Part shown: positions 10,732-21,179 of the stretch, piece after piece | How positions within the stretch are numbered: the stretch's first letter is position 1 | Layout of the letters: each line of letters opens with the position of its first letter | Assembly: GCA_000818945.1 (NCBI GenBank) | Contig: KN805440.1 | Location: 80,818 to 144,817, forward strand | Length of the DNA stretch: 64,000 bases | Direction of reading: 5' to 3' | From: Schizochytrium sp. CCTCC M209059 | Lineage: Eukaryota; Sar; Bigyra; Thraustochytrida; Thraustochytriidae | Notes under the pieces: model-generated | What the model was told of the DNA's origin: nothing | The model's database searches: none | What the model saw: the letters and a program-made list of their open reading frames with translations, nothing else | Made by a program: the position numbers and the translations under genes

Positions 10732-12027
10732 CTAGGCCAAGCCCATTTGAAAGAAGAGGATACCAAGCGTACCAGCGAGAAGTCCGAGAAGAGCCCATAG
10801 CGAGATATTTGAAGTCGTCACAGGAGAGGCGGCGGTGGGACGGCCGGGCCACTCTTCCTTGAGCCATTTGATGGTTCGGCGATTTGCCTCTTTGATCGAG
10901 AAGAGCGGCGAAAACCCGAGATTGTGGAGTGCTTCCTCGTCTGTAAAGGTCATGTCATCCACGATGGCCGACACGGATTCGGGCGTAAAGCTGTTCCTAG
11001 GACGAAGTGCTCGCGGAATGAGCGAAAGGAGGAAGACCACAATGTAAGCGAGAACCAACATGATCCATGCGGGCACCCGACGCGTGGGAACGGGTATGTC
11101 AAACGCCTCAAGAAAGGGTGAAATCGCTTCATAAAAGGACCTTGGCTCTTCGTGTGAGAGATTAAGTGCGCGTCCTGCGATTTTGGAAATACGAGTTTGA
11201 TCTTCGCTTTGCAACACGTTGATCGCGCAGAGATGCCCGTAAGCGGCATTGCCAATATACATGTTGTCTTGTTGCGGTTCGTTCATGCCAATGCGAAAGG
11301 ACATGAGGCCTTGAAGGCCAGCTTGAACGACTTGTGGAACCAAAACTTGGTCGTGCTCACCATACACGTTGCGCAAACGCAAGGCGCATGTACGAAGCAA
11401 TTTGGGTTGCTTTGCAGCGTCTGTTGTGTCTAAAGCAGTTTGTACACTGCAGAGACTATTGTCAGCCGCTACACAGAGCGACTCGGCAATGGCCTTGGAG
11501 AAGGCATAGAGGCCTCCACTGTAGTCCTGAGGAGCTGCAGGATACGGTGCGTCAGATTTGAGGTTTCTGTTGTGACCAATATGGGAAATTGCGGTTGTGG
11601 AGCTGGTGTACACGAGCGAGGAGACGCCGGATGCGCGGCAGGCGCGAATGACACAGCGCATTCCCTCAACATTGACTTGAAGCAGCTTTGTCGACGAGAG
11701 GTCACCCGTGCCATAGTCGATAAGGCTTGCCGCATGGATTACGACATTGCATCCCGCAAAGGCGTTGCGCAGGAGCGGCTCGTCGAGCACGGATCCGGCG
11801 ATGTACTTGAAAACGGGGCGAGAGGTACTTTTGCTCTCATTCGCGAGGATGTCTGAAAAATTCGACCCCACGGGCTTGACGAGGTCAAGCGCGCGGATCT
11901 CAAACACTGGCCTAGCAGTGTGCTGTTCGCTGAGCAGTCTGCAGATCGTTGAGCCCACTCCGCCGCAAGCTCCCGTAACGCAGACCACGAGGCCGTCTGC
12001 GTTGTCTTCGTCGTTGCTGCCAGCCAT
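10732..12027 (-). CDS. 3-beta-HSD/isomerase-like short-chain dehydrogenase, membrane-anchored
   Basis: A 431-residue protein. The open frame extends upstream only to a TTG, so I place the start at the ATG at 12027 in the context CCCAAGATGGCT. A Rossmann nucleotide-binding loop (VTGACGGVGS, about residues 18-27) is followed by a catalytic YxxxK (YAFSK), with an upstream YTSSTTA strand holding the catalytic Ser. This is the extended SDR pattern of 3-beta-hydroxysteroid dehydrogenase/sterol C4-decarboxylase-type enzymes. Two hydrophobic segments near the C-terminus (around VPAWIMLVLAYIVVFLLSL and ISLWALLGLLAGTLGILFF) suggest anchoring in the ER or a similar membrane. The likely reaction is NAD(P)-dependent oxidation or reduction of a sterol or other lipid hydroxyl. 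The exact substrate cannot be told. It is divergent from the ELMO gene, about 480 bases apart. Confidence 0.85.
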   Translation of the reverse strand: MAGSNDEDNADGLVVCVTGACGGVGSTICRLLSEQHTARPVFEIRALDLVKPVGSNFSDILANESKSTSRPVFKYIAGSVLDEPLLRNAFAGCNVVIHAASLIDYGTGDLSSTKLLQVNVEGMRCVIRACRASGVSSLVYTSSTTAISHIGHNRNLKSDAPYPAAPQDYSGGLYAFSKAIAESLCVAADNSLCSVQTALDTTDAAKQPKLLRTCALRLRNVYGEHDQVLVPQVVQAGLQGLMSFRIGMNEPQQDNMYIGNAAYGHLCAINVLQSEDQTRISKIAGRALNLSHEEPRSFYEAISPFLEAFDIPVPTRRVPAWIMLVLAYIVVFLLSLIPRALRPRNSFTPESVSAIVDDMTFTDEEALHNLGFSPLFSIKEANRRTIKWLKEEWPGRPTAASPVTTSNISLWALLGLLAGTLGILFFQMGLA

Positions 12028-12508
12028 CTTGGGCACGCTCGCCGCCCTCGCTCGCGGGCCAGCTGCCAACGCCGACCTTGCGAACGCCGAGCGCCTTGGC
12101 GAGCGCGCGGCTTCTGCACGGTGCCGATGCGCTTGCGGTCGACGCGGCAGGGCTCCTTGCCCTCGACTGTGGTCTGCACGCGCCAGTGACGACGCCCGAG
12201 CGCGATGCCGAGTTCTAGGTTAGTTAGTCTAGCAGGCGGTAACTCGTTTCCACGACTCCTAGCTAGCTAGGCCTAGCAGGCCTCTCTTCGTGGTCACCCA
12301 AAACCCATTTGAAGAACTCCGTCGAGGCCGCGCAGCAGACGCGTATCTTTGCGCAGATCGAGGGCCGCGCGAGGCCGCGCGAGGCAGCGGGCGCGGGCAC
12401 GCGGGGCGGGCTGGCGCGCTCGCTGGCGCGCGGAGGAAGGAGGTTCGTAGTTCTCGGGGGGAAAGGAAGTCGAGTGCGTCGCTCGTTTTGCGACGGACGC
12501 GGCGCGAG
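12028..12508. promoter_or_regulatory. Shared divergent upstream region (oxidoreductase / ELMO gene)
   Basis: About 480 GC-rich bases separate two divergently transcribed start codons. The stretch contains AGCTAGCTAG (12260-12269) and long G+C runs. It must hold both 5' UTRs and promoter elements. No specific factor site can be assigned. Confidence 0.5.
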
Positions 12509-13534
12509 ATGGCGACGGCGGTGGCGCGACGTGACGCGGCGGTGCGGCCAACGCGCGACATTGTGCGGAGCGTGGGAGGGGACACGCTGGACGCGCACGA
12601 CCCGAGGTGGTCGCTGGAAAGACGCGTGGTCAAGTGGGTCTTGCACCAGGTCACAGGGAAATGCGAGGTACAACGCATCCTGGACGGTGAGGCGTGGCAC
12701 TCGGTACGCATGTCCCGCGCTTTGAGCAAGAGCCTGCAGCTCTCCAAGCAACTCAAAAACGTGCACGAGACCATTTACGTGGAGGTAAATGCGGGTTTTA
12801 GCATTGACAGCGTCACTACGAACGTGATCGACCTCAAGATGATCGAGAGCGAGGCGGCGCGCTTGCGACACTTGCGCATGTGTCTTGTGGATCTGCGTAA
12901 GGCGAACACGTTTTTAACAGAGCTAGAGAGATCGCGACATGTAAAATTTGACGCGAGCGAGCCCAGTCATGCGGACCTCTTGGAGAGACTATGGAAGGGG
13001 CTTTTGCCGGGGGAAAAGGCGCCGGTCAAGACGGACTGGAAGCGCGTCGGCTTTCAAGGCGCAGACCCCTCATCTGACTTTCGTGGTATGGGTTTGCTCG
13101 GTCTGGAGGCCCTGGTCCATTTCGTCGAGCGTAATCAGGACGCGGCTCGGCTCATCATGAATCTCTACGAGGAACTTGGATTTGCCATTACTGGGATCAA
13201 TCTTGCCGGTTTTACGCTGCGAATGTTTGAGACGCGGCAGCTGGATCATATCTTTTTTGCAGCTCCCGAATCTCTGCATAAGCCCAGCAACCCTGGTACG
13301 GAAACGGCAAATTTGCTGGAAGGATATGATGATGGCAGAGACGCGGTGGCCGCGGATGATGTTCGAAAGGATTTGCACGATCGTGCTGTTGCGATTTTTT
13401 CTGAGCAGTTTGGGCACTACGTCCGCGAGTTCTTTTCGCGACAATGGCGAAGCAGCGATCGTAACATTATGCACTTTGGCATTCATTTGTCAACCTTTGA
13501 GGCACGCGTGCGATCGCGTCTTTTTCGCAACTGA
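12509..13534 (+). CDS. ELMO-domain protein
   Basis: A 341-residue protein. The longer frame from 12290 begins with GTG and encodes Arg/Ala/Gly-rich low complexity, so I choose the ATG at 12509 (GCGAGATGGCG). The central and C-terminal part matches the ELMO/CED-12 domain: WKRVGFQGADPSSDFRGMG (about residues 172-190), then LGLEALVHFVE and a hydrophobic helix series ending near FARVRSRLF-like sequence. ELMO-domain proteins of this size (ELMOD class) act as GTPase-activating proteins for ARF/ARL small GTPases, while larger ELMO proteins help activate Rac. An Arg sits in the family's characteristic FRGMG context, consistent with a GAP-type ELMOD protein. No PH or armadillo region is present. The specific GTPase partner is unknown. 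Confidence 0.85.
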   Translation: MATAVARRDAAVRPTRDIVRSVGGDTLDAHDPRWSLERRVVKWVLHQVTGKCEVQRILDGEAWHSVRMSRALSKSLQLSKQLKNVHETIYVEVNAGFSIDSVTTNVIDLKMIESEAARLRHLRMCLVDLRKANTFLTELERSRHVKFDASEPSHADLLERLWKGLLPGEKAPVKTDWKRVGFQGADPSSDFRGMGLLGLEALVHFVERNQDAARLIMNLYEELGFAITGINLAGFTLRMFETRQLDHIFFAAPESLHKPSNPGTETANLLEGYDDGRDAVAADDVRKDLHDRAVAIFSEQFGHYVREFFSRQWRSSDRNIMHFGIHLSTFEARVRSRLFRN

Positions 13535-14100
13535 TCTTAACTCATTCCACAGTCGCTCTTCTGCTTTCGTTGACTCTCAGATTAATTCTGTGTATCATGG
13601 TGTGTGTCTCACGTGGCGTTCCCTTTCAGAATTTGTTCCAAAGAACAAGTTTAGAAAGAACCGTACTGGCGCTTCGCAGACTGCGGCGAGGACGCCTCGC
13701 TTCGGCTTGGCCTGGAGAGCGCGAGATTGGTCATTTCGCGCCACGAAATTTCGTAGACGAAATGTTATCGCGTGTGCGGGCCGCGTGCGGTGGTGGCATT
13801 AGGCGCTATTATGGGCAGAGAGCACTTAGTCGTAATAGGGCAAAGGTAGACGCTAAAGCGTCAAATAAGGTATACCAATGACTGTCGAAACTCCCAGCAT
13901 CCTGAACAAGCTCTCAGTGCGGCGAGCGATGAAATTATGTTCGAGGGAACGCTCCTGGGGAGTACACTTGCTAAGTTTGTTTCGTTGTGGCACGGTTCTT
14001 GATCTTCGTCGGCCTGGACGTCATGCTTCGCCGCGCGGTGTAACAAACAAAACGAAGGCTCCTTGAACAGTTTGTGTTTGTCAGGCCAACATCGATCGCA
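13535..14100. other. Intergenic, no gene seen
   Basis: About 570 bases downstream of the ELMO gene. Only short frames without recognisable domains are present. It probably contains the 3' UTR. Confidence 0.5.
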
Positions 14101-14179
14101 GTAGCAACAACAGCAGGAACGATCGGGAAACTTTGACGATGCCGAGCGGCGCGATGTCGTTGCACACGCAGTTCGTCGC

Positions 14180-14836
14180 ATGGTGGAGTTGATGGTCCAG
14201 AGTGGAGACTTGCTGGTGCGAGCCTCGACCTCGACTAGGATCGGCCGGCTTAATGATGCCCACGATGACGAATTGACAATTGAGCAAGCGTGCGTGATGA
14301 TCGGCTTCGACAACGCAACGCCGATAGCAAGCAATGACTGGCAAGGGATGATCAGGCTACGAAACGGGAGAAGCGATATGCTAGAGGATGCGCTCGATAG
14401 ACACCATGTTCTTCGAGCGAAACCTCAAGGTTGGGCGCTGCGGCCTCATCACGGCTCGACGTACGGTTGCGACCCTTACAGGGAGCGATTCGAAGAGCTA
14501 TTTGGACTAGGCGTCGAGAACTTGTCGAACAAGATGGGGCCAGCTGCGATGCGCGCGCAACGCGAGAAGGAGTTCCCAGAACGATTATGTCTTCCTTCTG
14601 AGGAATGCATCAAATTGGTCATCGGACAGCTCAGCTCAGCACTCAACAGAAGGCTCGAGAGCAAGCTGAAAGAATGGCAAGGGCAGCAGAGCTTGCACCG
14701 AAGGGCGCAGCAGCTGGAGCCATTGTGCAGTCTGGGTCATCAGGAAGGGAGCGAAACGGCATGGAAGCCAAATTTGCCCACGAGATTCAACTTTTCACGG
14801 TCACGAACCCAAGCAAGACACCCAAGCAAATCATGA
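14180..14836 (+). CDS. Hypothetical protein, possibly a mobile-element remnant
   Basis: A 218-residue frame starts at an ATG at 14180, and the frame is open back to a stop at 14102. I do not recognise a family. The section around RERFEELFGLGV, then MRAQREKEFPERLCLPSEE and IGQLSSAL, looks like genuine protein, with a basic helical and LPSE-type segment that I associate loosely with proteins encoded by mobile elements in protist genomes. The last 60 residues are more ordinary low complexity. A splice acceptor-like CAGCAG occurs at 14111-14116, so this could also be a terminal exon. Treat it as a weak gene call. Confidence 0.3.
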   Translation: MVELMVQSGDLLVRASTSTRIGRLNDAHDDELTIEQACVMIGFDNATPIASNDWQGMIRLRNGRSDMLEDALDRHHVLRAKPQGWALRPHHGSTYGCDPYRERFEELFGLGVENLSNKMGPAAMRAQREKEFPERLCLPSEECIKLVIGQLSSALNRRLESKLKEWQGQQSLHRRAQQLEPLCSLGHQEGSETAWKPNLPTRFNFSRSRTQARHPSKS

Positions 14837-15903
14837 GGACTTTTTTATTATTATTAAAAATCAACACGGTGGGCCCAAGCCAGCTAGCTTCCCTACAGAG
14901 ACCTAGATCAAGGCAAAGATTGCCAACGTGAAGACCAAACATCGCAAAATGCAGGCAAAACCGACCAACAACGATTCTGCGCTGGTCCATCGTCGATGAT
15001 TAGATGCATGTGGTGAGAAAAGGGGGTAACACACAACTTTACGACGAAGGCATGCACGGCAGTACCGCCGGGTGTTCCGGGCAGCCAGGCGGCTGCGGAG
15101 CGCGCCTGCGCGTTGTCGAGGCGGTTGACTGAAGTGCGGAATATCGCGAGTGACAAAAATCTCCGTATACTAACATGGAACACTGTCTTCTGGTCTGACA
15201 TGAAGACTGTACGATGGTGGGAAAGAAAAAATACAGTAATTCTTGCACATAAAAGAAGAAGAAAGATCCAGGTCTTTCTATTGTCGCCTGATCTCGGAAA
15301 TAAACAAAGTCGATGGCGAAATGTATGCTTGGTCATGGATGAAAAATCTCGCCATGCCGGGAGGTCTAGAAAAATGGTTCAGTTGCGGTTGCGACGAAGA
15401 CCGGCCTCTAACGGCCAGCCCATCAATGCGCCACTTGAGCCTCTCTTTTTCTCTCTGCTTTTCCCGTTCCTTATCTTTCCATTCCATTTTCCTCTTTTCC
15501 TTGGCGCGGATGCAATATGCGCACGAATACACACACGCACAGACATGCGCAATAAACACATTGACGGGACGCCTCGCCATCCTTTTGCTTCCCCAAAAGC
15601 AGGTCGAAAGAACGACTTTCCAAAGGCTTGATCGGCGGGGCGGGCGGGAGTCTTATGGAAAATGATGCTCTGCACCAATGCGCGCGAACCCCCTTGTCGC
15701 AATGCGTCTCAGCAGCATTTTTCTCGGCATCTCAGGGCCTTTTAGACATGGAACGCGCGCATGCGCACGACCCCCGTCTCTGCGCTCTTTCTCTCTCTTT
15801 TCCTTTTTTCGCGAGAATGAGGGAGCGAGCAAGCGGGCGAGCAAGCGAGCGCGTCGGCCGGCCGGCCGGCCGGTTGGTCGGTCGGCCGATGGGTCAAGTT
15901 GAA
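14837..15903. other. Intergenic, GGCC-rich microsatellite near the right side
   Basis: About 1.07 kb between the hypothetical frame and the 3' end of the polyglutamine gene. It contains a poly-T/ATT patch at about 14841-14857 and a GGCC/GGTC array near 15855-15893. Open frames on both strands are Ser/Arg/Phe-rich with no domain. No gene is supported. Confidence 0.5.
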
Positions 15904-16645
15904 TTAGCGCTCGGCCTTGGTTGTCGTGGTCGCTTCGGCCTTGGTTTGCGGCGGGGAGTTACCTTTTCTCGTTTTCTTGCTCACCGGACCGCTGCTATCG
16001 AACATGGGCGGGAGAGAGACAATGCCTTGGTAGTGATCCGTGGCGTCTTGCATGGATAGTTTGATGAAGACGCCCTTGGGCGACGGGCCAACGATGTGGG
16101 CGCGGTAGCGCAGGACGAGGGTGTTGCCGTTCTTGGCGTCGACGAGGGAGTGTCCCCAAATCTTTTGTCCCTGGGCCAAGCGCTCCTCGACGCCGCACTT
16201 TTTGAAGGCATGGACCGACCATGCGTCGTAGAGCGGGGACGTGGAGGCGAGCAGGGGTCCGCCGATGGGGTTGACGCCGGTGAGGGCCTCGAACTTGGCG
16301 TCCATCTCGAGACAGAGAAAGGGAGTCCCGTCGTTGGCGTACTCCACGAGTGCGTCGAATGTGGGGCGGTCCGGCAAAAAGGAAGCCTCCTTGGGGCAGA
16401 TGAAGTCAAAGTCGAAGCGCGGGTCTTTCTGGCGGAGCAGCTCGTTGAGACGCATCGCGATGGGGCGCTCGAGGAGCTGCTGGCAGATCTCGTACTTGCG
16501 CGCGAATCCCTCCTTGGGCAGTGCGCAGAGCGACTCGAAGACCTCGTACGCGACGACGAAGTTGGCGTCCTCGGGGGCCGGCGCGGCCTCGAGGGGAGGC
16601 GCTGCGTGGTCTGCGGTAAGCAGCAGAAAGGATCCGTCGTCGTCA

Positions 16646-16684
<39 letters not shown>

Positions 16685-16994
16685 TGGTCGTCATTGTTGT
16701 TGCTGTTGACCTTGCTGCCCTCCGCGGCGGCGCTGCGCTGCTCCTCGTCTGCGCGTGGGTGATGGCGCGCAAGCGAGAGGTCGGTGTGTCTGCGCTTGGC
16801 CCCGGCGGCGCGCCGCGTGGTTTCGCCGCCGGTCGATGAATCTGACGTTGACGCTGCCGCCAATGCCGAGGCCGCGGAATCGGAATGCGCACTCTCACTG
16901 CGCTCGTGGCCGCCGCGAGCGGTTTGCTGCTGGAAATCTCGCCGGTTATGGGGCTCGAGCTCGAAGACCTGCGACTTGGACTCGGCGGTGGACG

Positions 16995-17032
<38 letters not shown>

Positions 17033-17435
17033 GTCTGGGCCGTTGGCAATGGTCCTGGGGCGGCGCCGTCGGGATGGCCCGTCGGGAAGCTCATGGACGT
17101 GGCCGTCATAGTGGAGGTTGAGGACGTCGCCGAGGATGACCGCATCGTGGGATACGGGGGGTGGTCCATCATGAAGTGAGAGGCGGCGAAGTTGGACGGC
17201 TCGCTCGAGGCGGCGCGGATGAGTGTCCTTCCCTGGTTTGGACGGCGGTTCCCGAGCGTAGAGGTTGTCGCAGGGGCGCTCGAGCGGTCGATGAGCTGGC
17301 GATGATGTGGGTGCTCAAGGTGCGCCGAGCTCAGTGTCTGGAACGGGGGCCCCGGAATGCCGCGTACATGGGGAGGCGGGTGATTTTGCGTGTTATCGTG
17401 TTGGTTGCTGTGATGAAAATGCTGGAAAGGTTGTG

Positions 17436-17466
<31 letters not shown>

Positions 17467-18231
17467 TGGCGTTGGCGGGTAGGGGGCGTAGGGGCCGCGC
17501 GAGTATGGGGGATAAAAGGGCTGCTGAGGAGGGTAAAAGGGTGCAGGTGGCCCGTCAGTGAGCGAGCTAGGCAGTACCATGGCACTTGCCCACTCGTGGG
17601 GCGAGGCGTTTACGTAGCTGGTGTTGCCGGGCGTGCGTTCCATCGTAGAGGAGTCAGCGACGCCAGCGTTGTTTGGCGAGGTCGATGTCACATGCATGGG
17701 AACGTAATTTGGATGCTGTTGATATTGTTGCTGCTGCTGAAGGTTGGCGTGGGCACCCGCAGTCTGGGTATAATCTTTGATGGCGGGACCAGCTTGTCGT
17801 TCGTGATAGCCCATGATTTTCCACCCGCGCTTGCCGATCTGGACAGAGGGGTCCTTTTCGAAGCAGGGCCATACCCTTTCAGCCCGGAGATGCCGCAGTA
17901 AATCGTGCTCGACGGCCGGCGGAAAGGGTTTGCAGCGGTTGTTGGCCATGACGATGGACTTGAGCGCGTCTTTGAAGGCCCGCGGGCTGTCTTTGGGGAG
18001 CGAGCGGCGCGTGCGCAGCCATGCCTCGTAGCACTCGCGGCTGAGAATGCCGGAGGCGTCGATATCGTCTGCGCCCGCGCCGTCCGCGCGCGGTTTCACG
18101 AAGCGCATGAACACCTCGAACGAGGTCTGGCCGCTGCCGCGGCCCGAGGTCCTCTCCGCGGCGGCGGCCGCGATCGCCCTCGCCGCCGCCTTCGCCGCTG
18201 CAGCTGCAGGCGCTTCGTCGCCCTCGTCCAT
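15904..18231 (-). CDS. Polyglutamine-rich protein with two conserved-looking end domains
   Basis: A 775-residue protein from the ATG at 18231 (CCGAGCATGGAC). The frame stays open another 700 bases upstream but is Arg/Pro/Ala low complexity without matching features, so I treat that part as 5' UTR. After an alanine-rich stretch, residues about 35-160 look folded (FMRFVKPRAD; SRECYEAWLRTRRSLP; WPCFEKDPS; RGWKIMGYHE). The middle is disordered with several Gln tracts encoded by CAG repeats (minus-strand at 17437-17466 and 16997-17032) and His/Pro/Ser runs. The last about 200 residues are again folded-looking (FVVAYEVFESLCALPKEG; DFDFICPKEASFLPDRPTF; FEALTGVNPIGGPLL), loosely resembling a PAS-type fold. 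This architecture is common in transcriptional regulators, which is inference. I do not recognise the family. Confidence 0.75.
16997..17032 (+). repeat. CTG/CAG trinucleotide repeat inside the coding region
   Basis: Twelve consecutive CTG-type triplets (one GTTG interruption near the left) encode a glutamine tract on the minus strand. A second CTG array lies at 17437-17466. Such tracts commonly vary in length between strains. Confidence 0.9.
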
Positions 18232-18967
18232 GCTCGGGGCGCGCCACCAGCCGCCCTGGCCGCCGCGCGCGCCGCCGCGCCTGCGCTTCCGCGCGGCCCA
18301 GGGCTCCTCCTCGCCCGCCCGCGCCGCGAGGAGGAGGCGCGCCCTGCGGAGGGAGGGAGGGAGCGAGGGAGGGAGGGAGGGAGGGGGCTGGCTAGCTGGG
18401 CAGGCGAGCGGGCGAGCAAGCGGGGCCGCGATCGCAGCGGCTGACCCGGCCGAGGCGAGCGCGCGATGAGGCAGGCAGGCGTGCTTCCCCTGGCGGGGCC
18501 GCTGCGGACCCGCGCTCGCCTCCTTCCTCCCGGACAGCCCTGGCCGCTCCGCGCGGGCTGCGGCGCTGGACGCGCGCGCGAGCGAGAGCTTGGCGCGCGA
18601 GCGCTGCGCTGCGCAGCGCGGAGGCGGGGGGCGCGGGCGAGGAGGCGCAGGCTGCGAGCGATGGAGGGAGGGGATCGAGGGAGTGATGTTCGTTTGCTTG
18701 CTTGCGCTGCTTGCTTTTGCGTGCTTGCGTGCGTGCTTTCTTTTGCGTGCTTGCCTGCGGTGCTCGCGTGCCTCGTCTCGCTCGCGCGTGAGCGAGGGTC
18801 GGAGGGGAGGCTGCGGCGCCCGGTGTCTGCTTCCCCGCGCTTCCCGGCGTGCCGGCGTGGGGGCGCTCTGCCTTGCGCGCGGCTCGAGAAGGCGGTTTGC
18901 TGCTGGCTTAGCGAGGCGCGGGCAAGGCAAGGCGTGGTTGTTGTCTTCTTACCTTTTTCTTTTTTAC

Positions 18968-19060
18968 ATTTCTTTCTTTCTTTCTTTCTTTTTACTTTTC
19001 TTTCTTTCTTTTTATACTTTTCTTTCTTTTTCTTACCTTTCTTTCCTTCCTTACTTTTAC
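18968..19060 (+). repeat. TTTC-type microsatellite
   Basis: Imperfect TTTC repeats interrupted by TTTA and TTAC units form a pyrimidine-rich tract of about 90 bases. Confidence 0.9.
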
Positions 19061-19357
19061 TTTACTTTCGACCCTGGCCGCCGTCCCCTCAGCCCCGCCG
19101 GGGACTGACTGACTTGACTAACTGCTGGAACAGACTACCCCACATAGCGCCGGAGATGTGGGTGCGGAGAAGTTGATGTGGGGCTACCCGGAAGACGCCC
19201 CTCTCGCCTTGTGTCGCCTGGCATTTCTGTCTCTCTTGCGGCCTGTTGGTTTTTGGCGGCCAGCCTCCGGCCACCCACCCAACAACCGAGCGCACCGCCT
19301 CCCCTCCGTCTCCGTGCTCTCGGCTTCACGCGGATCGATCGCCCCATCCACCCATCA

Positions 19358-19394
19358 GTTCATTCATTCATTCATTCATTCATTCATTCATTCT
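19358..19394 (+). repeat. ATTC microsatellite
   Basis: About nine perfect ATTC units are followed by degenerate CATC/ATTC units. Confidence 0.95.
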
Positions 19395-20071
19395 TTCATC
19401 CATTCATCCATTACTCCATTCTCTCCTTCGTTCATCTCATCCATCAGGGCCGGTCGGTCCCTCATCGTGGCTGCAAGCCAGCCTCTTTCCCCTCTGCTTT
19501 CCTTTCTTTTCTTCTCCCCTCTCCTTCCTTCCCTCCCTCCCTCCGCGAGAACGACGCACAGACACCCCGACTGCCTCCCGCGCCCGGCGCAAGCCACGCG
19601 GAGTCCGGGCGCGAGGGCGGTCCGCCTCCCCCCCCCCCCGTCCTTACGCCGCCGCCTCGCGCCGGGATGCCCTGCCTCGCGCCATTTCGCCGCGGCCCCG
19701 CGCGCCCGCCGACCAGGCCCCGCGCGCCCTTCCTGCCTTCCTTCCTCCCCCCCGCGCCCTCCCAGGCCGAGCTGCGCGGCGCTTACTGCTTGCTGGCTGC
19801 TTGCCCTGGCGCCGCGCAGCTTGCCTCGCGCGAGCTAGCGTGCCAAGCTGTAGCTCGCCGCGCCTGGGGGGAGGGTCCCCCTTCCTGTCTGGCTGTCTGC
19901 CTGCTGCTTGCGACAGACAAAGAAAGCAAGCTTGGAAGAAAGCTTGAGAGAAAGAAAGAACGAGGGAAACTGCAGACAGCTGCTCCGGCTTGGTGCTTGC
20001 TGGTTATGTATGCTGTGGCTTCGCTGGCCATGGCGCGAGACTCGCAGTCTTTGATAGGATCCTTCGTGCTG

Positions 20072-20126
20072 GTCTGTCTGTCTGTCTGTCTGCCTGTCTG
20101 CGTGCGTGCGTGCGTGCGTGCCTGCC
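20072..20126 (+). repeat. Compound TCTG-TGCG microsatellite
   Basis: Five or more TCTG units pass into TGCG units and then TGCC. This is an alternating purine-pyrimidine rich compound tetranucleotide array. Confidence 0.9.
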
Positions 20127-20843
20127 TGGCTCGGCGTCACGCCGTGCTGCAGCTGCGGTGCGCATGCGACAGCGAAGGATGCGGGCAGCGGCAAATATGC
20201 AGCGCCGCGTTCTTCTTATCTCGGACGACAATGCCAGCCAGACGGCGGCCGGCCGTCCGGCCGTGAGGGTGATGCAATCGATTCCAGCGACTGGATGCGA
20301 GGCGATGCGACGCGATGTGACGAGAATCATCTTATTCCGCCTCCGGAGTTAGTTGGCTTCGCGAGGCGGCGGCGCTTTTCCGCGAGGGGGCGGCGCTTCT
20401 CCGTGCGGCACAAAGACGCTGGCGGCTGCGCTGGGCGCTCTCATAGAGTGAAAAGCAAGCATGGCCGCTGGCAAACATTCCATTCACTGGGGGGAGCGAG
20501 CCAGGAAGAAGACAGAGACAGATCGCGACGCGAACCTTGTCGGGAGGTTCAAGGTGGGCGGGAGGGTAGTTAAATCTAGTTGGCAGTTCGTTCGTAAGCT
20601 GTTTCTTACGCGCGGCTGAGAGAGCGAGAGCCAGAGGGACCGACCGCAGGTAGGCATGCATGCATAGGTGGTCGATCGATCGATCGACGGAAAAAAGCTT
20701 TATTCTGTTCCTGTTTCTTTTCTTTCTATGATGTAGAGGCCTGTCTGTATAGCGTAGGTAGTACCAACGAGGAGGCATTGCGCGTGCGCGCGCATCATTT
20801 TTCTGCTCGGACGAGCGATCCTTGCCCTCGCTCGGCGAACCAA

Positions 20844-20903
20844 CTGGCTGGCTGGCTGGCTCGCTGGCTGGCCGGCCGGCCGCAGCTAGCTAGCTAGCTA
20901 GCC
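20844..20903 (+). repeat. GGCT / GGCC / AGCT compound repeat
   Basis: A GGCT run is followed by GGCCGGCCGGCC and then four overlapping AGCT units. The right half is strongly self-complementary. Confidence 0.9.
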
Positions 20904-21149
20904 AACAGCCGGCCAGACCAGCAGCCATATGCAGGGGTGGGTGGGGGAGCGCCAAGGCGAGCGAGAGAGGCGCGAAGCAGCGGCGAGCGGCGGCGGGATC
21001 ACATCAGCCAGTACGAAGAAAGAGGGCGAGCGAGCGCTCAGGGCAAGAACACGGGGAAGGAAACGGTGGTGAGGCGTGGAGAGAGCGCGCGCGAGCGGGC
21101 GAGAGAGAGAGAGAGCAAGAGATAGAGAAAGAGGACGGAGAGATCGACA

Positions 21150-21179
21150 CGGAGAGGGAGAGGGAGAGGGAGAGGGAGA
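21150..21179 (+). repeat. GGGAGA hexanucleotide repeat
   Basis: About four to five perfect GGGAGA units lie in a purine-rich stretch. Confidence 0.9.

Noticed and set aside
15904..18930. 700-base N-terminal extension of the polyglutamine frame
   Set aside because: Starts without an ATG and is Arg/Pro/Ala/Ser low complexity. The ATG at 18231 has a good context.
19178..20266. 362-codon plus-strand open frame
   Set aside because: Low complexity created by repeats (His/Ser/Phe runs from ATTC units), with no domain.
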